Of a stretch of DNA of 64,000 nucleotides, positions 47,632 through 60,258 are shown piece after piece. How positions within the stretch are numbered: position 1 is the stretch's first letter; every line of letters begins with the position of its first letter. The position numbers and the translations under genes were made by a program. A model generated the notes under the pieces. It was not told the DNA's origin and did no database searches. It saw nothing but the letters and a program-made list of their open reading frames with translations. The DNA is from Tolypeutes matacus (taxonomy: Eukaryota; Chordata; Mammalia; Cingulata; Chlamyphoridae). Location of the stretch: contig JAKSZT010054568.1 in NCBI GenBank assembly GCA_026826555.1, positions 12,180,826-12,244,825 of the forward strand, given 5' to 3'.

Positions 47632-50600
47632 ATTCAAATTTACAGCATCTGTTATGTTCCACATTGGAAAAAATAAATAATAGAATTTTAGTGTTGATGG
47701 GGACTCTAGACGACTTTTCTTGTCCTATTACTGTGTGGAGGAGGCATGGGGGTGAAGGGCCTTCAGAGCATAAAGCACAAAATGGAATTGGTACTTGACT
47801 CAAACTCCGGCTCTGAACTGAGACAAGACCAACTTCCATGGCACTCAATTTCCTAATGTAAAACTGTCTCTCCCTTTTTTTCTAATTGTTTATTTAAAAT
47901 ATTGTTGAGAACCAAACCAAATACTGGCTTTGAATACTTTGTAAGTTGCAGAACATTTTATAGGTTTCCAGAGTATTGTTAGCCAAGGATTTTGATGGTC
48001 GGAAAACGCTTTCCTAGTCTCCAGCCCGTCTCACCCCACAGGACCTTTTGCTGATTACAGCACATGCTTCGTCTTCTGGACTCATCTAGAAATATGTTCT
48101 CTCCTTCTATTTTTCCATCCTCGCCCATAAAAATATCCATTGTAGTTTCACCTAAGTGTCAGGTCACACTGATTCAGTCCCATTGCTTTTAATTCAGAAC
48201 AAAAATAATTGTTCATTCTCTCTGCGAGACAAACGGGCTTTGACTCTGACTTATTAAAGAGACGGGGATCTCGGGCGACGGGCTGGCAGCGTTTCACAAT
48301 TCATAGAAGGATTGGCTGAGGAGATGACCTGATTTCAACACGGGGTTGTCACCGTTGACTCCTTGACAGAAAAATGATAATGGAACTCACCTTGTAAGCA
48401 ATGATGAATCCATGCCTTATTTGTTGCTTCAAAAATATCCTCAAACTTTGATCGGAGGCCAAAATCTATTTTGACCAGCTTGCCTTTTAGTAGACTACTA
48501 TAGCTAGTCCATAAATTTTCTCTGTTTACTGATAAACAGCCATAATTTAAATAACATTGAGGTTCATTTTCCAGGCATTTTATTAGCTTCTCTGAATTGA
48601 TTAATGCTTCATAAATTCTGCTTGGGGTGAAAATAGATAGTAAATACTTTTTCCCCCCATTTCTTAACTACACTAATTTATATCACAGTGCCATCTATTG
48701 GGCTAAATGTCCTCTTTTCAACAGAAGTAAAATTCAAACCCAAGAAAACCACCCAATTAGTTAAGTAGTAGGAAGAATAACCAATCTAAAGGAATTATTC
48801 TATTTCAGCTGTGGCATAGATAGTAGCAAAGAAATAACTACATGTACTTAGCCTAAATGTTTATTATTGTGATATCATATTAAGTTATTACTTTATCAAA
48901 GAAAGCAGGCGTAATATTTTCAGATTTTGAGAAATGTGTAGCATTCACAGCAGTAGCAAATGAGGTTGATAATGAAGTTGCTTCCCTCTGATACCTCAGA
49001 AAAACAAGGAGCTTTTCCTCTGTGCTTCCTTTATATCTAATTTCTAACGACAGCCATTGTAGTATGCGAACGACGAGCTGTCACCTGCTTGCATGTCTAC
49101 CTGCAAGGCCGTCTCCCATCTGTATTTCAGCCACTCTCGGAGCCTGGCAGACAATTGGATTCCGGAGGGGACACGTCTCGGAAACCGCTCTCAGACCTCC
49201 CTGCCTCGTCAGCATGTACCCTTTCCGGCTCACGAGATGATCAATCCATCGGTAGAAAGACCAGTGACGTAGTCAAAGAAGGGAACCGTCAGAGATCAAA
49301 TTTGGGCAATGCCTAACACCAGCCAGAGCTATTTGAAATCGAAATTCTAAATTCAGATGTGCCAAAAGCTATTCATTTCATGGTTATAATCTTTTTACTA
49401 ATGCTGCAGTTTTTTCTATTTTCTGCAAGTCTTTAATATATGCCTTATCATCAGGGCCTGCTAAAGGCAGGATCTTAATTGTTCATGCAGATCCAGGGGA
49501 AATCAGCTTAAACTTCCAAAGGTAAAATCTCTTTTGAGGGATTTGCCTATGAATATGTTTGATTCACAAATAAATCTTTCTTTCTCTTTATAAAATAAAA
49601 AAATCTATCACAAGTTCTACAACGATGACTTGCCTCAGGGCAAGAAAAGCTCTGAGGAATCAAACAAACGAGGTTCTCTTCTAAAGATTAATAAAGCACC
49701 AAAAATCCTTTGAGGTTGAAGTGGGGGTTTTGGTGAGACACGTGCTAAAACTCAGTAATAAACTGTATCTCAGTATCTTCTGAATTCAGATATACGGTAG
49801 GCTAGTGTGAGTAGATATTATGACATTCATTTACAGTCTTTGCCACTTCCATTTCCTGAGCTCTTTCAAAAAAAAATAAATAGTGCTTTTGAGCAAGAGG
49901 CTCCTGATGGCAAAGCAAATAGAGATCCTGAAAGAAATACTGAATGTGAACACAGAATTTTTAAATTAATTTACATATGAGCAATTCTTTCCAACTCTTC
50001 TTAATAATGGCCATTAGTTGAAAAGAAAAACCTCTTCAAATTGCCAAAGCAAGAATATCTGAGTCATTCAGACTCTTTAAATGTAACTGAAGCATTTTCA
50101 GCAATAATCAAATTTTTATATCATATTGCATAACAAGCCCGGGATAAAGTTTCTACATTATTCTTTTCATTCATATTTTGCAATATACAATAAGATAGCT
50201 ACCATGTAATGTGTCTTTTCCCATTTACTGTTAATCTTCATTTTATTTCCTCTTACATTATGATTATTTTTTCCACTGCCAAGAAAAATAATCTGATAAT
50301 TTTTAGATGAAAATTTTAGTAAGGTATTTTTATTTCATTAAAAAATGGATTTCCCTTTCCACTTTATGTTTATAATTATTTATCAAATTATGTAATTTGT
50401 CTATGTCATTTTCATAAACAATGTAGTATGATAATAATAATTGCAACTGAATCTAGAAGAAATTTTTAATGCACACAATCTCAGAAAATAAAATAAACAA
50501 TCCAATTAATATTTTAATTTATCTAGATATGGTGGTGGTAATTGTAAAATCTTTTCAAATTTAAACATATATTACATGAAAATGGAAATCTGGAGAAATT

Positions 50601-50649
50601 GGAATTGAAATCTGAATTCAAGGAGAAAAAGGGAGATAAGTGATTTCTA
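47632..50649. other. AT-rich, repeat-poor unique sequence
   Basis: About 3 kb with no LINE, SINE, LTR or DNA transposon that I recognise, and no open frame above about 75 codons. It could contain conserved non-coding elements, but reading one sequence cannot show conservation. Confidence 0.45.
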
Positions 50650-52690
50650 TATTAAAGATGAACTTGTTCATATATCTGTAAATGAATGACATAACAATTT
50701 TATTTTTAAATGTTGATATTTTCAATATGCTGACTATTGTACCTTTGCAACATAATGAAAAAAATTACATGTTTAACCTAAAATCTATATGGAAGTCCTC
50801 TGTATTCAGTATGTGACTTTTCTGTAACTTAAAACTTCTTTGAAGACAAAATGAAAAAAGTAAGACACTGGGGGGAACAAATGGAAGAAAATGTCACTGT
50901 ACATATAGGACAACAGATCTTACAGAGATGAAAGGCAAAAGGTCAAAAAAATTTAATATTTTTTCATTATTTTTTATTATCCCAACTTTTTAATTTTTTA
51001 ATTTTTATTTATTTTTGTATTTTACCATTATTGTTATTGAAATAATAACTATCATTATTGTTTAATTTTCTTATTAATTGTATTTGTCTACTTTATTGGC
51101 TTCATTTTTAAGAAGTTTGTATTGCAGAAAGATTACAACTGTGACAGGGGAGGATCATTGGAGTGGGATATCAGTGATGGGGGATACATGGGACGGCGCT
51201 CACCTGGGCATACATATGAGGCACATAAATGTGTTCATATATTCATGGTGCATTGTCACAGTGGGTGGAGAGTCACACAATAACCAAAGGAAAATCCAAT
51301 TTCCCTTCTGGGGAGCTCTGACACATTCTCTAATGTAACAGCTAGAATTCCCTAAGTACAGGGGCAATGACTAGTGAAGGAGGATGGTCCATTGATGGGC
51401 CCTTGATATTGATGACTGTGCTTATGAAACTTTACTCTTGAAATTGAAACTTAGCTTAGTATTACAAGGTGCCTAAAGTTGCCTCCTGGGAGCCCCCTTG
51501 TTGCTCAGATGTGGCCTCTTTCTAAGCCAAACTCAGGATATAAATACATTCATTACCTTCTCCCCAGAGTGGGATGTGACTCCCAGGGATGAACCTCCTG
51601 GGCACCGAAGGATTACTATCAAGCATCAACTAGCAATGCAACTGGAAAAAGACCTCGACCAAAAGGGAGAAAAGGTGAAGACAAATGAGTTTATATGGCT
51701 AAGAGACTTCAAAGTGAGTCAGAAGTTACGCTTATGCACGTCTCAGCAGGATCTCATTGACTGCCAAAGTAGATACTACCCCAAATAACTGGACTGGTCA
51801 GAGTGCTGGAGACATCCAGACACTATAGTCAGGGTAGATAGCTCAGGAATTTGGTGCCTTGCCAGTGGGCCTTACTTTGGAATTTATGCTCCCCAGTGTG
51901 GTTTCCCTACACATGGTTCTTCTGTCCTTCTTTTTGAACCTATAATTAGTACTAGTGTTGGTAGGTGTAGATCCAAGAGATCTAAATCTTTGGGCTGTCC
52001 ATGTGCCAGCTGGGCCCTGAATCTCAACGGAGTTGCAGCACCTGCTCTCCAGTTCATTGGTCTCACCCAGGACAACGAACAAGTAGGTGATAATGGACAA
52101 CTACCATACCGAGGAACTGAGAGAGTCAAAAACTGCAAGCAAGAGAGCCCCATCCATCGGCCCTGTAGGATTGCAGCTCCCTCTGAATTAGAGGTGGAGT
52201 GGACATCACCATCCCAGAATCCTCAGAATTAGGGAATTAACTATGGACTAAAGTAGACTTACTGGTGTTCTACTATAGAATTATTGTGATTCTAGCAAAA
52301 GAAGAAATTATATCATTGATGTGGAGGCAGTGGCCACTGGAGGTTCTGAGGGCAGGGAGAAGGTAAAACAGGTGTAATATGGGGACATTTTTGGGACTTG
52401 GGAATTGTCCTGAATGACATTGCAATGACAGATATAGGCCATTTTATATCTTAACATAACCTACAGAATTGGGTGGGAAAGAGTATAAACTACAATGTAA
52501 ACTTTAATCCACGCTTAGTGGCAATGCTCCAAAATGTGTTCATCAATTGCCTTGAATGTACCTCACTAATGAAGGATGTTGTTAATTTGGGGAAATGTGG
52601 AAGGTGTAGGGAGTAGGGCATATGGGAATCCCTTATATTTTTTATGCAACATTTATGTAATCTAAGTATCTTTAAAAAATAAATTCATTA
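50650..52690 (+). mobile_element. LINE-1 3' portion (copy E), long 3' UTR
   Basis: Collinear with copy A from about base 540 of the window to its end. Landmarks: CAGTATGTGACTTTTCTGTA (50807), T-rich block (50960-51060), CTTGTTGCTCAGATGTGGCC (about 51495), TCCCAGGGATGAACCTCC (about 51580), CTTTGGGCTGTCCATGTGCC (about 51987), GGCATATGGGAATCCC (about 52617), TAATCTAAGTATC plus A-rich tail. It lacks the U4 insert, giving the pre-insertion sequence for copy A. The tail meets L1 copy F tail to tail. Confidence 0.85.
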
Positions 52691-52739
52691 ATTAATTTTA
52701 AAAAATTAAAAATGTTATGATTTGTATCAATGTTACAAG

Positions 52740-55700
52740 TTACTCAATTAACAACTACAATAACAATAAATCTGCTTTGGTTACTCCCCCCCCAACCCCC
52801 ATTTCTGTTCGTTCTTCTATCTTGAGGGGTTTGAGATGATGTCCACTCTGATTTCTTCAGGCTGAGAAAAGATGTAAATATTATGGGACAGAGGAATGGA
52901 ATTGTTCTGCTTGCAGCTGGGATACTCCTTGTTTTGGGGGTGGGGCTGGCCCATCATCAGCATTTAGTTGGTTGTCCAGGGCAGACCCAAAGAACTGGAG
53001 AGGAGTTGTTGACCACATAGCTGCTAGGTTTCAGGGCTCAACTGGCATAGGAACAAACTGAAGGCTTTTAGTCTCTGAGAACTATACTTAATAAATTGAA
53101 ATTATGGGTTCAGGTATAAGGAGAACAAGAACTGTGATTAGGGAATTTATAAATGTGTATATCTATGTTATTTTGGGGAAATAGATTTGCATACATATCC
53201 AGATAAGGGCACTGAGGGCATGTTGGCTTCATGAGGCCATGTGGCTGGCCCTTGGTGTCTGGACATCCTTGGGCCCTCAGGAGCACTTTTGTTTGTGGCT
53301 TTGTTTACCGTGGCAGTTTGTGAAGTCTGCATAAATGTAACCTCTGGAATGACCTCCTGACTCACTCTGATATCTCTTAGTCATAAAATCTCTATTTTAT
53401 TCATTATATCTCTCTTTTGATCAAGTTCTTTCTCCAAATGCATTGCTGATGAATGCTTAGTAATAACCCCCTTGGTGCCAGAGAGGCTCATGCCTGGGAG
53501 TCATATCCTACATCACAGGAGGGGAGAAGTTAGTGAGTTTATTCACTGAGTTTACATTAGAAAAAGGCCACTTTTGAGTAGCAAGGGGGTTTGGAGGAGG
53601 CAACTCTTAGGCATCAATTATGATTAGGCTAAGTTTCATTATTACGGGAATAAAGTTCATAAGTGAAAGCCTTAAGATTGAGGGCTTGGTTTATTGGCAA
53701 GGTTTACATAATCCAGAGCTGTTTGCCATCTTATTTGAGAAAGTAACTGGACTTCCCCAGGAGGAAAGTTTAATATTTTGTTAGCTACTGTGTGGGCCTC
53801 CATCGATCCAGAAAATACACCTATGGCCACCTACAGAAGTATCTAGCTATACAGCATGCAAGATGTTCAAAAGACACTGTTGGGACACCTGACCATATCC
53901 CATCTTTACCTCCTTACCCAGGTTATGTTAAGTGACAGGCGGAACATAAATTATATACTTGCCTTGGTTCTCATGTAAAGTCCTTCACATGTACTTGCAG
54001 AGAAGCCTCAGAGCAAAACAGTATAACAGACAGGAAATTTGGTTGTTTCTGTGGCGTAAAACAGTTTTCTAAGAATAAAATATCCAATGTTCCCATAAAC
54101 TCCACCCCCTCTGTTTTGAAATTTAACATTGGTGTGGTACCTTTGTTACTAGTGATGCAAGGATGTTAAACTATTACTGTTAACTACAGTCCATATTTTA
54201 CTTTAGGTGCATTTTCCCCCATATACCACCTGCCTATCATGACCCTGTACAAGTGATGTATCTTTATCAGAGATCCTGAAAGAACTTTCTTGTATTTGTA
54301 TTATTAACCACAATCATTGGTCTTATGTTTAATTGACTTTTTCAGAATCTTCTCATACATTTGGAATACTAATAATGTTTGACATATGTATTTCAGGTAT
54401 TTTATTTTAGCTTGGGAGCTGGATTTTTCTGTCTTTTAAGAAAATCAATTTTTCATTTTAATGTATTTAAACTCATTGAAATTTTCTTTATGGTTAATAT
54501 TTTGAGTCATTTAGTCTCAAAGTCATTATGATTTTCTCTTATATTTTCTTCATGGATTTTAAATTTTTTCATATAACATTTTAGTCTTAAATCCTTCTAA
54601 TTTGTGTATGTGTGTGTGTATATATATATGTGTGTGTGGTTCCAGAAAGGGATATAATTTCATTTTTTTCTCTATGAATTATCAATTGTTTTAGCAATAA
54701 TATTACAATATTTATATCATATATAAAATTTATATAAATTTGTTGTTCTGTTTTTGGGCTTCTTATTCTGTTCCATTACTTAATTTGTTTATTCTTCTTT
54801 TGATCTCATGGTGTCCTAGTTAATATATCTATATAATAAGTTTGATACCCAATTGGACAAATTTATTCAGCTCATTCATCCTCAGGAAATTCTTGACTGT
54901 TCTTAGACCTTTGGTTTTCCATATACATTTTATAATCATCTCCTCAAGTTACATTAAAAACTTTGTTGAGGTTTTGATTGAAATTGCATTAAATCCATAG
55001 ATCATTATGGGGGGAAATGGTATTTTGAATATTGAATAATCAATATTCCTATCTATGATCATAGCGTTTCTCCACTAGTTTGGGTATATTTAACTATATC
55101 TCAATAACTTTTTATAATTTCTCCATAAATGGATTGTCTACATTATTTTAGATTTTTTTTTTTTTTTATTGCTTTACTCCCTGGTGCTTTACATTTATTA
55201 TAACTGTTGCAAATGGTATCTCTTTTTAATAATGTTTTCTAAAACTTGGTTACTATTATGTAGCAATATTATTGAATTTTATATTTAGTTATCTCAGTAA
55301 ACTCTACTCTTTATTTTTATAATTACTTTTATATGATTTGGGATTTTCTGTTAGACATTTTAGTGATTTATAGGTAATCACAGTTTTATTTCTTCCTGTC
55401 CTAACTTTATATCTCTTTTAATCTTTTTATTGCTTTATTAACATTTCTACAATAGCACTGAATTAAAATGGTGAAACTGAGCATTCTTGCCATGTTCCTG
55501 ATTTTTAAAGAAATACTTCTAAAATTTTCCCATTTATGATAATATTTCTTTTAAAAAATAGGTACCATTTATTAGCTTAAGGAATGGCTCTTATATCCCA
55601 AATTCCAAGTGTTTTATTGAATTGATGTTATATTTTATGAAATGCGGATTTTTTTGCATCTATTCTGATGATTGCATTTATTTCTCTTCTTTAACTCATT

Positions 55701-55915
55701 AATGTCATGAATTTCATTAATGATTTTCAAATATTAAATTATTCTTTCATTCTGGGATAAAGATAGATCATGAATCTTTTATATAGATTCAGGTTTCTAA
55801 CATTTTGTTCACAATTCTTTTCTTCTATATTCGTTTTTGTATTGTCCTTGGTCTGACCAATTTATACTGGTCTGAAGGAATAAGTTGAGTACTATCCCTT
55901 CTTTCTGTAAGATAT
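52740..55915 (-). mobile_element. LINE-1 with ORF2 remnant and long 3' UTR (copy F), antisense
   Basis: From 55915 down to about 54360 the minus strand is decayed L1 ORF2. The + strand carries the reverse complement of reverse-transcriptase-region landmarks such as GAGCATTCTTGCCATGTTCC (about 55478), TCATTCTGGGATAAAG (about 55746), TTGAAATTGCATTAAATCC (about 54979) and TCTATTCTGATGATTGCATT (about 55660). From about 54250 down to 52740 it is collinear, in reverse, with copy E (for example GGAGTCATATCCTACATCAC near 53500). Part of the ORF2 C-terminal region seems deleted, and the last ~400 bp of 3' UTR are missing. No intact frame. This copy links the long 3' UTR to a true L1. Boundaries are approximate. 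Confidence 0.75.
54603..54638. repeat. (TG)n(TA)n(TG)n microsatellite
   Basis: GTGTATGTGTGTGTGTATAT then ATATATGTGTGTGTG, arisen inside the antisense L1 ORF2 remnant. Confidence 0.95.
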
Positions 55916-58528
55916 GGACTAGAAGTATTATATATTTTCATTTGGACAAGGGAAACAAAAGAATGATAAGCACAAGGCTGAGAAAATTCATCACCTCGAG
56001 TTTGGGGAGGCAGTGGAACGGGATGGAAGTGTGGGATATAGACATTGGTAGAGATTTAACTCACATGTTGGATAAAAGATTCATGGTATAGTTATGCCGT
56101 TTATGAATGAATGAATGGGATTATGTGACAACTTTAAAATTCAGCCTTTTTAAAGAATAAATATTATTGAACTCTTCATTTATAATGTTATATTTATACA
56201 GGTGAATTCATGAACAGTATGATAAATATGGAAGCATTTGAAAACTAAAAAGTGCCATATAACTGAAAGATTTTATTATTACAAGAAAAAAAAAAAACGT
56301 GTTCTTACTCTGTACCAAACACTTAATCCCATGAAATCTTTTTTTTTTTTTTTGGAGGTACCAGGAAATGAACCCAGGGCCTTGCACATGGCAAGCATGA
56401 GCTCAACCACTTGCTCTTTTGAAATAAGCACAGCTGTAAAATTTCTGTCCAGAAGTCACTAAAATAAGTCTTTGAATATAATTATTATTTTTATCTTCTT
56501 GACTTAAATGAGTCTTCAAAAATTTACAAGATATTGTGGAGAGCTGAAATTTTGGAAAAGTCATTTTAGTAAGAGGCTCGTATTTATCACTGACCGTGTG
56601 AAAAATGGGCTAACTTCTATGAGGTTTTCCTTTATCTTACATCTGACTGAGTAATTCTCTGTCCTTTGTAACCATAGCCTATTATCTTTTTCTTTGATAT
56701 AACATTAGTAGCGAAATCCAATAGGTCTAACTCAGAAGAATGACCCGGCTGCATGCGGACAGGCTACAAAATGACCCTTTCTTTTAGTAGTAAGATTTCA
56801 ATTTCACATTCTCCCATCCACTAAATGATTACAGAACTAGGAAAGCTATCTAAAGCAAAATAGGGTGTTTTGTTAATCATTTTAATATTTCACATTTAAG
56901 GATATGATCGTAGTAAAATAGGAAACAGTTTACATATTAAAAATGAACAATTCCATAATCCTTTCGCAGCCATTATTCACACCTCCTTAAATTAACCTAG
57001 TAAACTGCCTGGAGGGCAGCCTCTCATCTAGTTCTCCAATCCCAGGTAAATGGACCTCAACCAATTCAAGGTTCTTAAAATACCCAGGGACAGGAGTAGG
57101 CCTGAGTAACTGCCTCGTATCCGCTGCCACTCTTCTAGATGGCAGTTACCGTTTCATGTCACCTCATGACCTTAGCTCATGCCATCGTTTTATGAAAAGC
57201 CAGCGTGCTAGATACAATCATTTTCTTTTTATAAAACTGAAAAACAGTTTTGTTACTTGCCAAGGTTAAACCGTTTTTCTGTGAGGTAGGTCCATGGTTT
57301 GAATTTATATCTATCTCTACAACTTTGACTTCTTTCAAGGAATCACAAGGAAGAGTGGTTACAATTACTACGCTGAGATGGAAGAATTGGCTAAATGGCA
57401 AAGTGAGATTGAAGGAAAAAGAAAGAATGTTTCTGATCATTGCCTCTTAAATTACAGGGAAATGTTCCAAGTTAAATGGAATTACTCAGAGATAATAAAT
57501 CCATTACGTTAGGTCATAGTGACCTCTTCTGGTGAATAAGAGGATATCAGAAATAGCTGTTAAATAAGAAAAATAGCTGTTTAATCTGAAATTTGAATAA
57601 AGTATACAAAATATATCTCTATACCTTTAGAAAGCATATGTCCATATAAATACTAACTTAAAACATTTTTATATGAGTATTAGATCATCCTGGACGTTCT
57701 TGTTAGAAGGCATTGTGTGTTATGTAACATCATTGTGGTATGAGGAAAGCATATTTTCCTGGACAAATACAAAGGTAGGTCTTCTCAGTCATGGATCTTA
57801 GGGAAATTTCCTATCCTCTCTAAGTTATTGTTTCAATATGGGAAATTAGAAAGTGAGGGTGATAGTAGATGAGAAATATTTATCAGTAGCAGGAAATATT
57901 TAACAAAAAATATTATAATCTAATAATAGAGGATTGGCTATGAAGGAGCAAAGAAGTCTACATAATAACCTAGGTCTGAGGAAGAGCACACAAGGAAAAT
58001 CTAGATTTGGAAGCAAGAACCTTCCCCAAAGGCTGGGTCTTAGACCTTGCTGGAGAAATCATGTGTGAAGCTCAAGGGCTGGTGGGAACTCCATTGGGTT
58101 TCCTGGACTGGCTGGACCAGGACTTGTGGTAAAGCTGTAGTTGGCATGTAGAAAGCACTCTTCTGCATTGCAGGTACCTGACGCTTGAGGGAAGAGGACC
58201 ATGTTGGAACCCCTCCACTGTGCATGTGCATTGAAGCTGGTGGACAGGAATCAGCAGCTCATCTGGGCAAGCAGGAAATACTCTTCTAGCCTTCTGGGGT
58301 ACAGGGTGCTCCAGGGAGGGAAGTCACTGGCAATCTGCCCAGTGATTTTGCAACTGCAGCTCACCTGGGGAGACGACAGTATGATGCCCCCAAATATGCT
58401 GGTGGCTACCAGGCAATAAGAGCCAGAAGAATCAGGAAGAGAAAGGTCTTTGTCCTACAGCTTCTCCTCAGTACCCTCTACCGAGGAATCTGAATGTCTT
58501 GCCAGATACAAACACAAAGGAGGGATGC
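55916..58528. other. Mostly unique sequence with one SINE
   Basis: No gene recognised. The 58.0-58.5 kb part has a composition suggesting an old decayed repeat (CTCCTCAGTACCCTCTACCG near 58466), but I cannot assign it. Confidence 0.4.
56339..56421 (-). mobile_element. DAS-type SINE fragment, antisense
   Basis: Poly(T) (56339-56354), then GGAGGTACCAGGAAATGAAC, CCAGGGCCTTGCACATGGCA, GAGCTCAACCACTTGCTC. This is the reverse complement of the SINE tail, B box and A box regions, with the extreme 5' head missing. Confidence 0.88.
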
Positions 58529-58979
58529 TGTATTAGTCAGGGTTCTCTAGGGAAACAGAGTCAATTGGACATATCTGTCAATAATATGAGATTTTATAAG
58601 AGTCTCTCACGTGACCGTGGGGATGCACAGGTCCAGGTTCCACAGGCAGGCTGCAAACCAGGGGCTCCGATGAAAGTCCAGCGAAGGTCCTTGATGAGAT
58701 TCCGGGAGACGCTGACTGTCCAAAGACGAGGTGGGAAATTCTCTCTGGATGTTGAAATCATTTCCCCTTTTAAGGCATTCAACTGATTGGATAAAAGCGT
58801 CACCCATTGCTGATGCAATCTCCCTGGTTGATGAAGGTGTAATCAGCCGTCCACGCAGTAAACACACTGGTGACCAAAGTCCATAAATGCTCTTGTATTA
58901 CAGTTATCCCAGTGCTTCCTGGAACAAACACCTGGACACAATTACCTGGCCGAGTGGACACATTAGCCGAACCATCACA
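58529..58979 (-). mobile_element. ERVL-type solo LTR with 5-bp duplication, antisense
   Basis: The + strand begins TGTATTAGTCAGGGTTCTCT and ends CATTAGCCGAACCATCACA, 451 bp, with TG...CA ends. Flanks GATGC (58524-58528) and GACGC (58980-58984) are a 5-bp duplication with one change. The sense strand matches the LTRs at 31.87 and 45.25 kb (for example AGGCATTCAACTGATTGGAT here against their AATCAGTTGAA). Confidence 0.85.
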
Positions 58980-59564
58980 GACGCTTACAGAGTCCGTCTC
59001 CATCATCACAAAACGACAATGAAGGGCTGATTTGGAGCTGGAATGTACCAAACTTGTAACCGGTATAGGCTTCGACCAGGGCAGCTCAGGTCTCGTGACT
59101 TTTACGTCAGGGAACCAAAAAAATTCTGTTTGACAAGAAAGACTTCTCTATTTAAAAAAAAAAAAACAATTCAAAGATGTCATGTGATTAAATCTGCTCT
59201 ATTCTGCAGAAAAGAAAATAGAGCTCCAGGAAGGAAAATGAGGAGGCCTATCCAGGGCATATCCAAGTGGATAGCACTGAACTGCAGTCACGGCTCTGCC
59301 ATACTGAACGGCTTTCCTTATTGTAAAAGTTGGCAATGGACATGATAAGATATAATTTTGTACATGTGTTCCTATTAAGGGTCTAGAAAATGCTAGATAA
59401 TATGAATAGGTTATCAGATTAAATGTGAGACCACCTGTGGGTATTAGGAAACTGAAATGGCAGGGAATGTCTCTCAATCACACATGAAACAGTTGTAGTG
59501 CTTGCACTTTGCCAAAGATCTTTTGGAGGTGAGGGATTAAAGTATTTCATGATATATACATCCA

Positions 59565-59634
59565 TCTGGTGACTGAGCCCAGGACTTGTACATGGAAAGC
59601 AGGCGCTCAACCACTGAGCTTCATCTGCTCCCCA
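59565..59634 (-). mobile_element. DAS-type SINE head, tail missing, antisense
   Basis: CAGGCGCTCAACCACTGAGC and TTCATCTGCTCCCC are the reverse complement of the SINE 5' head. GTGACTGAGCCCAGGACTTG covers the B box. The A-rich tail and the CCTCC joint are absent. Confidence 0.8.
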
Positions 59635-59639
59635 GTAAC

Positions 59640-59746
59640 AGTTGGTTTTTTTGTTTGTTTTGTTTTTAGGAGGTGCCTGGGGTTGAACCCAAGACCTTGC
59701 ACATGGGAAGCAAGCGCTCAAGCGCTTGAGCTTCATCCACTCCCCA
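59640..59746 (-). mobile_element. DAS-type SINE, complete, antisense
   Basis: A T-rich tail (TTTTTTTGTTTGTTTTGTTT) is followed by AGGAGGTGCCTGGGGTTGAA, CCCAAGACCTTGCACATGGG, and TTGAGCTTCATCCACTCCCC. It adjoins the head-only copy directly upstream in the same orientation. Confidence 0.9.
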
Positions 59747-60258
59747 CATGATAAATATTTAGTTATTAGTGTTATCCTTTCTGCACAAATGAAAATATTT
59801 TCATTAGTCATGATATTATCTTGCTACAAATGTTGATTCCCAAAGTACTTTTTGCTCATCATGACTTCATGGGAATCAAAGTCCGTACTGTAATCTTACA
59901 GCAGGAAGACTGCTAGAGAAACACTGCAATCCATTTCCTTTTTGTCCACCTGCCAGAGTAAAAGTTTCTCAACCTTAAAAACACATTTCTTCCTTCCCCA
60001 ATCCCACCCATTCTTTAAGACACAATAGAAATGTTAGCAAGCGAAGCCACTCGTGAGTATGGATGAAAAGACCATGGTGATGATGAAAATGATGGTTATC
60101 ACAGCAACCACTGACACGGCTCTGTCGTGAGCTAGGAGCCTTATGCAGATAGCATGGCATTGGCTGGCAAAGGCTGTAGTGCTTAGATGCATAGGCTTTG
60201 GGGTCTGGATTCTGGGGAGTTAAACTCCCACTACTGCAAATCAATGTGGGAATACATA

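Larger units (their letters stand above)
58985..60256. other. Unique sequence with two SINE units
   Basis: Apart from the SINEs at 59.57-59.75 kb and a poly(A) run at 59154-59166, nothing is recognised. Confidence 0.5.

Noticed and set aside
47083..47664. 193-codon minus-strand open frame, the longest in the window
   Set aside because: It lies almost entirely inside the solo LTR on its antisense strand and shows no protein family; chance frame in GC-richer LTR sequence.
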